DNA from: Caldifarciminota bacterium 4484_100
GTDB taxonomy: Bacteria; Hydrothermota; Tepidihabitantia; SM23-42
Assembly (NCBI GenBank): GCA_002049785.1
Contig: MUKB01000057.1
Location: 1 to 7,140, forward strand
Direction of reading: 5' to 3'
Length of the DNA: 7,140 nt
The position numbers were made by a program, and so were the translations under genes. The notes beneath the pieces are model-generated. The model was not told the DNA's origin. It made no database searches and saw only the letters and a list, made by a program, of their open reading frames with translations. Position 1 is the stretch's first letter, and each line of letters begins with the position of its first letter. This document shows, piece by piece, positions 5,459 through 7,140 of the stretch.

Positions 5459-6139
5459 CTATATCAGGTTATGTTCGGAAAATGAATAGAGGCCTTTCTC
5501 GGTAACAATTATATGGTCAATGATTCTGATTCCCATCAACTCACCGACATCGTAGAGGCGCTGGGTGATTTTGAGGTCGTCTTCTGATGGTTTGAGAATA
5601 CCACTGGGATGGTTGTGGATAAGGAAGAGCCCGCTGGCATTCTCATTGATGGCAAATTTGAAGACCTCGCGTGGATGAACCAGACTGGCATCAAGTATAC
5701 CTTTTGAGATTGTAGTATCTTTTATCAACCCGTTTTCTCCATCGACCGCTGCTACCTTAAAGAGTTCATATTTTAACCCTGCGATAAGTGGATAGTAGTA
5801 TTCATAGACATCGCGGGGAGACTGAAATTTTATCTTCGGTTCATTTTTTTTGGAGAGGGAGCGCCGACCCAGCTCCAATGCAGCCAGTATCGAAATTATC
5901 TTCACCCTTCCCAGACCTGGAATCTTTAATGCCTCAATTTCACGCACCGATTTTTGACTCAATCTTTTGAGACTTCCCACCCGCTTTAGGATTTCTTTTG
6001 ATAGATCGAGCGCACTTCTATTTTTTACACCTTTACCGATAATAATTGCCATAAGTTCGGCATCGGTCAGGGCATAGTTACCAAATTGATAATACTTTTC
6101 TCGGGGTCGATCCGAGCTGGGCCAGTCTTTTATTTTCAT
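5459..6139 (-). CDS. radC: RadC/JAMM-domain protein
   Basis: This 226-residue protein has the full RadC architecture and usual length. The N-terminal part (about 1-95) begins with the W-P-x-x-x-R-P-R-E-K family opening and contains a helix-hairpin-helix (about 73-92, I-P-G-L-G), which suggests DNA contact. The C-terminal JAMM metalloprotease-like domain carries Glu158, H175-N-H177-P-S-G, Ser185 and Asp188, i.e. the complete zinc-binding set H-x-H-x7-S-x2-D. The protein was historically named for DNA repair, but its biochemical role in bacteria is unsettled. Its ATG overlaps the hppA stop codon by four bases and no clear Shine-Dalgarno sequence precedes it, so it is probably translated by coupling to hppA. 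It converges on pfkA, 37 bases away, without a convincing terminator. Confidence 0.94.
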   Translation of the reverse strand: MKIKDWPSSDRPREKYYQFGNYALTDAELMAIIIGKGVKNRSALDLSKEILKRVGSLKRLSQKSVREIEALKIPGLGRVKIISILAALELGRRSLSKKNEPKIKFQSPRDVYEYYYPLIAGLKYELFKVAAVDGENGLIKDTTISKGILDASLVHPREVFKFAINENASGLFLIHNHPSGILKPSEDDLKITQRLYDVGELMGIRIIDHIIVTEKGLYSFSEHNLI

Positions 6140-7140
6140 TTAAACAGTGCCATCTTCAAAACAAATCCTGCCAGGGTAATGGAAGATGTGGACATAAGTT
6201 TAATCAATATATTAAGCGAAGGGCCTGCGGTATCCTTGAATGGGTCACCCACAGTATCGCCGACAACTGCTGCCTTATGCTCATCCGACCCTTTACCACC
6301 GTATGCACCCTTTTCAATATACTTCTTTGCATTATCCCAGGCTCCACCAGAATTTGCCATCATCAGGGCAACGGTGAAGCCGCAGATCAGGGCACCGGCA
6401 AGGAGTCCAACCACTGCACTCGGACCCAGGAGGATACCAACGACAATGGGGACAATGACCGCCATTAATGAAGGAACGATCATCTGATGCTGGGCTGCGA
6501 CCGTGCAGATATGAACTGCCCGGGCATAATCCGGTTTTGCCTTACCCTCAACCAGCCCTTTTATCTCCTTGAACTGACGCCTGACCTCCACGACAATCAG
6601 TCCTGCGGCCTGACCCACGGCACGGATGGTCTGGGAACAGAAGGCAAAGGGCATCATTGCACCGATAAATAGTCCGATCATCACCGGAGGGTTGACGATC
6701 CGCAGGTCAAGTTTATGGCCGAACAGGCGGATCTGGTCCTGATATGCGGCAATCAAGGCTAAGGCGGTCAAGGCTGCAGAACCGATGGCAAAACCTTTAC
6801 CGGTTGCAGCAGTAGTATTTCCCAAGGCATCGAGGGCATCGGTTCTCTTTCTCACCTCCTCAGGTAATTTTGCCATCTGGGCATTGCCTCCGGCATTATC
6901 CGCAACCGGTCCATAGGCATCAGTGGCCAAGGTTATACCCAGGGTGGAAAGCATCCCGACTGCTGAGATTGCTACACCAAAGAGTCCGAGTTCTGCATGA
7001 TGGGTTCCACCTGATAGATAGAATGCAGCAAGGATTGCTAGGGCAACTGCGATGACCGGTGGTGCGGTGGAGAGCATACCAACACTTATTCCCTGAAGGA
7101 TTACGGTTGCCGGGCCGGTCTGGGCGGATTTAGAAATCCC
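6136..7140 (-). CDS. hppA: Membrane-bound ion-pumping pyrophosphatase, C-terminal part (runs off the right edge)
   Basis: The reading frame is open from the window edge to TGA at 6138-6136, giving 334 visible residues of a family usually about 650-800 long; the N-terminal half lies outside. The enzyme hydrolyses pyrophosphate and pumps H+ and/or Na+ across the membrane. Diagnostic segments, in visible-fragment numbering, are D-N-A-G-G-N at 81-86, G-N-T-T-A-A at 107-112, G-G-A-W-D-N-A-K-K at 265-273 and [10 protein letters not shown] at 294-303, interspersed with hydrophobic helices. Ala111 (codon 6810-6808) stands where K+-independent enzymes have Lys, so a K+-dependent type is predicted. Whether it pumps H+ or Na+ depends on residues in the missing half. 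ATG 7075-7077 is internal, since conserved family sequence (G-P-A-T then S-V-G-M) continues upstream of it. The stop overlaps the radC start. Confidence 0.96.
   Translation of the reverse strand, partial: GISKSAQTGPATVILQGISVGMLSTAPPVIAVALAILAAFYLSGGTHHAELGLFGVAISAVGMLSTLGITLATDAYGPVADNAGGNAQMAKLPEEVRKRTDALDALGNTTAATGKGFAIGSAALTALALIAAYQDQIRLFGHKLDLRIVNPPVMIGLFIGAMMPFAFCSQTIRAVGQAAGLIVVEVRRQFKEIKGLVEGKAKPDYARAVHICTVAAQHQMIVPSLMAVIVPIVVGILLGPSAVVGLLAGALICGFTVALMMANSGGAWDNAKKYIEKGAYGGKGSDEHKAAVVGDTVGDPFKDTAGPSLNILIKLMSTSSITLAGFVLKMALFK

Noticed and set aside
6086..6487. Plus-strand 133-codon frame opposite hppA and radC
   Set aside because: It is the antisense shadow of conserved hppA and radC codons, with no promoter or Shine-Dalgarno sequence.
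1..7140. CRISPR arrays, tRNA or rRNA genes, insertion sequences, riboswitches and defence systems
   Set aside because: I looked on both strands and found no spaced direct repeats, transposase motifs, tRNA-like cloverleafs or known riboswitch-like leaders. The intergenic spaces are too short for most of these.

Overview
The window carries seven protein-coding genes. Six are complete and one is cut by the right edge. Gene spacing is tight and the longest stretch without a gene is the first 211 bases. The organism looks like an uncultivated, probably anaerobic bacterium from a lineage near the FCB group; candidate phylum WOR-3/Stahlbacteria or a relative is my best guess. This rests on a large secreted C25-type peptidase with a type IX secretion (T9SS)-like C-terminal tail, a membrane pyrophosphatase of the K+-dependent type, and moderate GC content. 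No rRNA or other phylogenetic marker is present, so the placement is an inference.

Layout. Bases 1-211 hold a small inverted repeat, a five-copy 9-bp tandem repeat and the promoter for the first gene. On the plus strand follow rpmB (ribosomal protein L28, zinc-ribbon form) and, six bases later, a UbiA-family prenyltransferase. A separate consensus promoter, whose -35 box includes the UbiA stop codon, then drives an 855-residue secreted protein: signal peptide, C25-like cysteine peptidase domain, seven-blade beta-propeller, T9SS-like sorting tail. A bidirectional hairpin terminator separates it from a convergent HU-family DNA-binding protein gene on the minus strand. HU and pfkA (6-phosphofructokinase) diverge from a 172-base region with one promoter each. 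pfkA converges on radC, and radC is the downstream partner of hppA (membrane pyrophosphatase), with a 4-base ATGA overlap.

How it fits together. Most of this is housekeeping: translation (L28), nucleoid structure (HU), glycolysis (Pfk), pyrophosphate-driven ion pumping (HppA) and the RadC protein. The prenyltransferase (quinone, prenyl lipid or similar) and the secreted peptidase are the less routine parts. I see no mobile element, CRISPR array, RNA gene, phage gene or defence system.

The most striking signal is regulatory. All four recognisable promoters are nearly perfect sigma70-type sites (TTGACA or TTGACT, then TATAAT) with exactly 16 bp between the boxes. Three of them lie so close to the start codon that the mRNA leader would be almost absent (pfkA) or would consist of little more than the Shine-Dalgarno sequence (rpmB, the peptidase gene).
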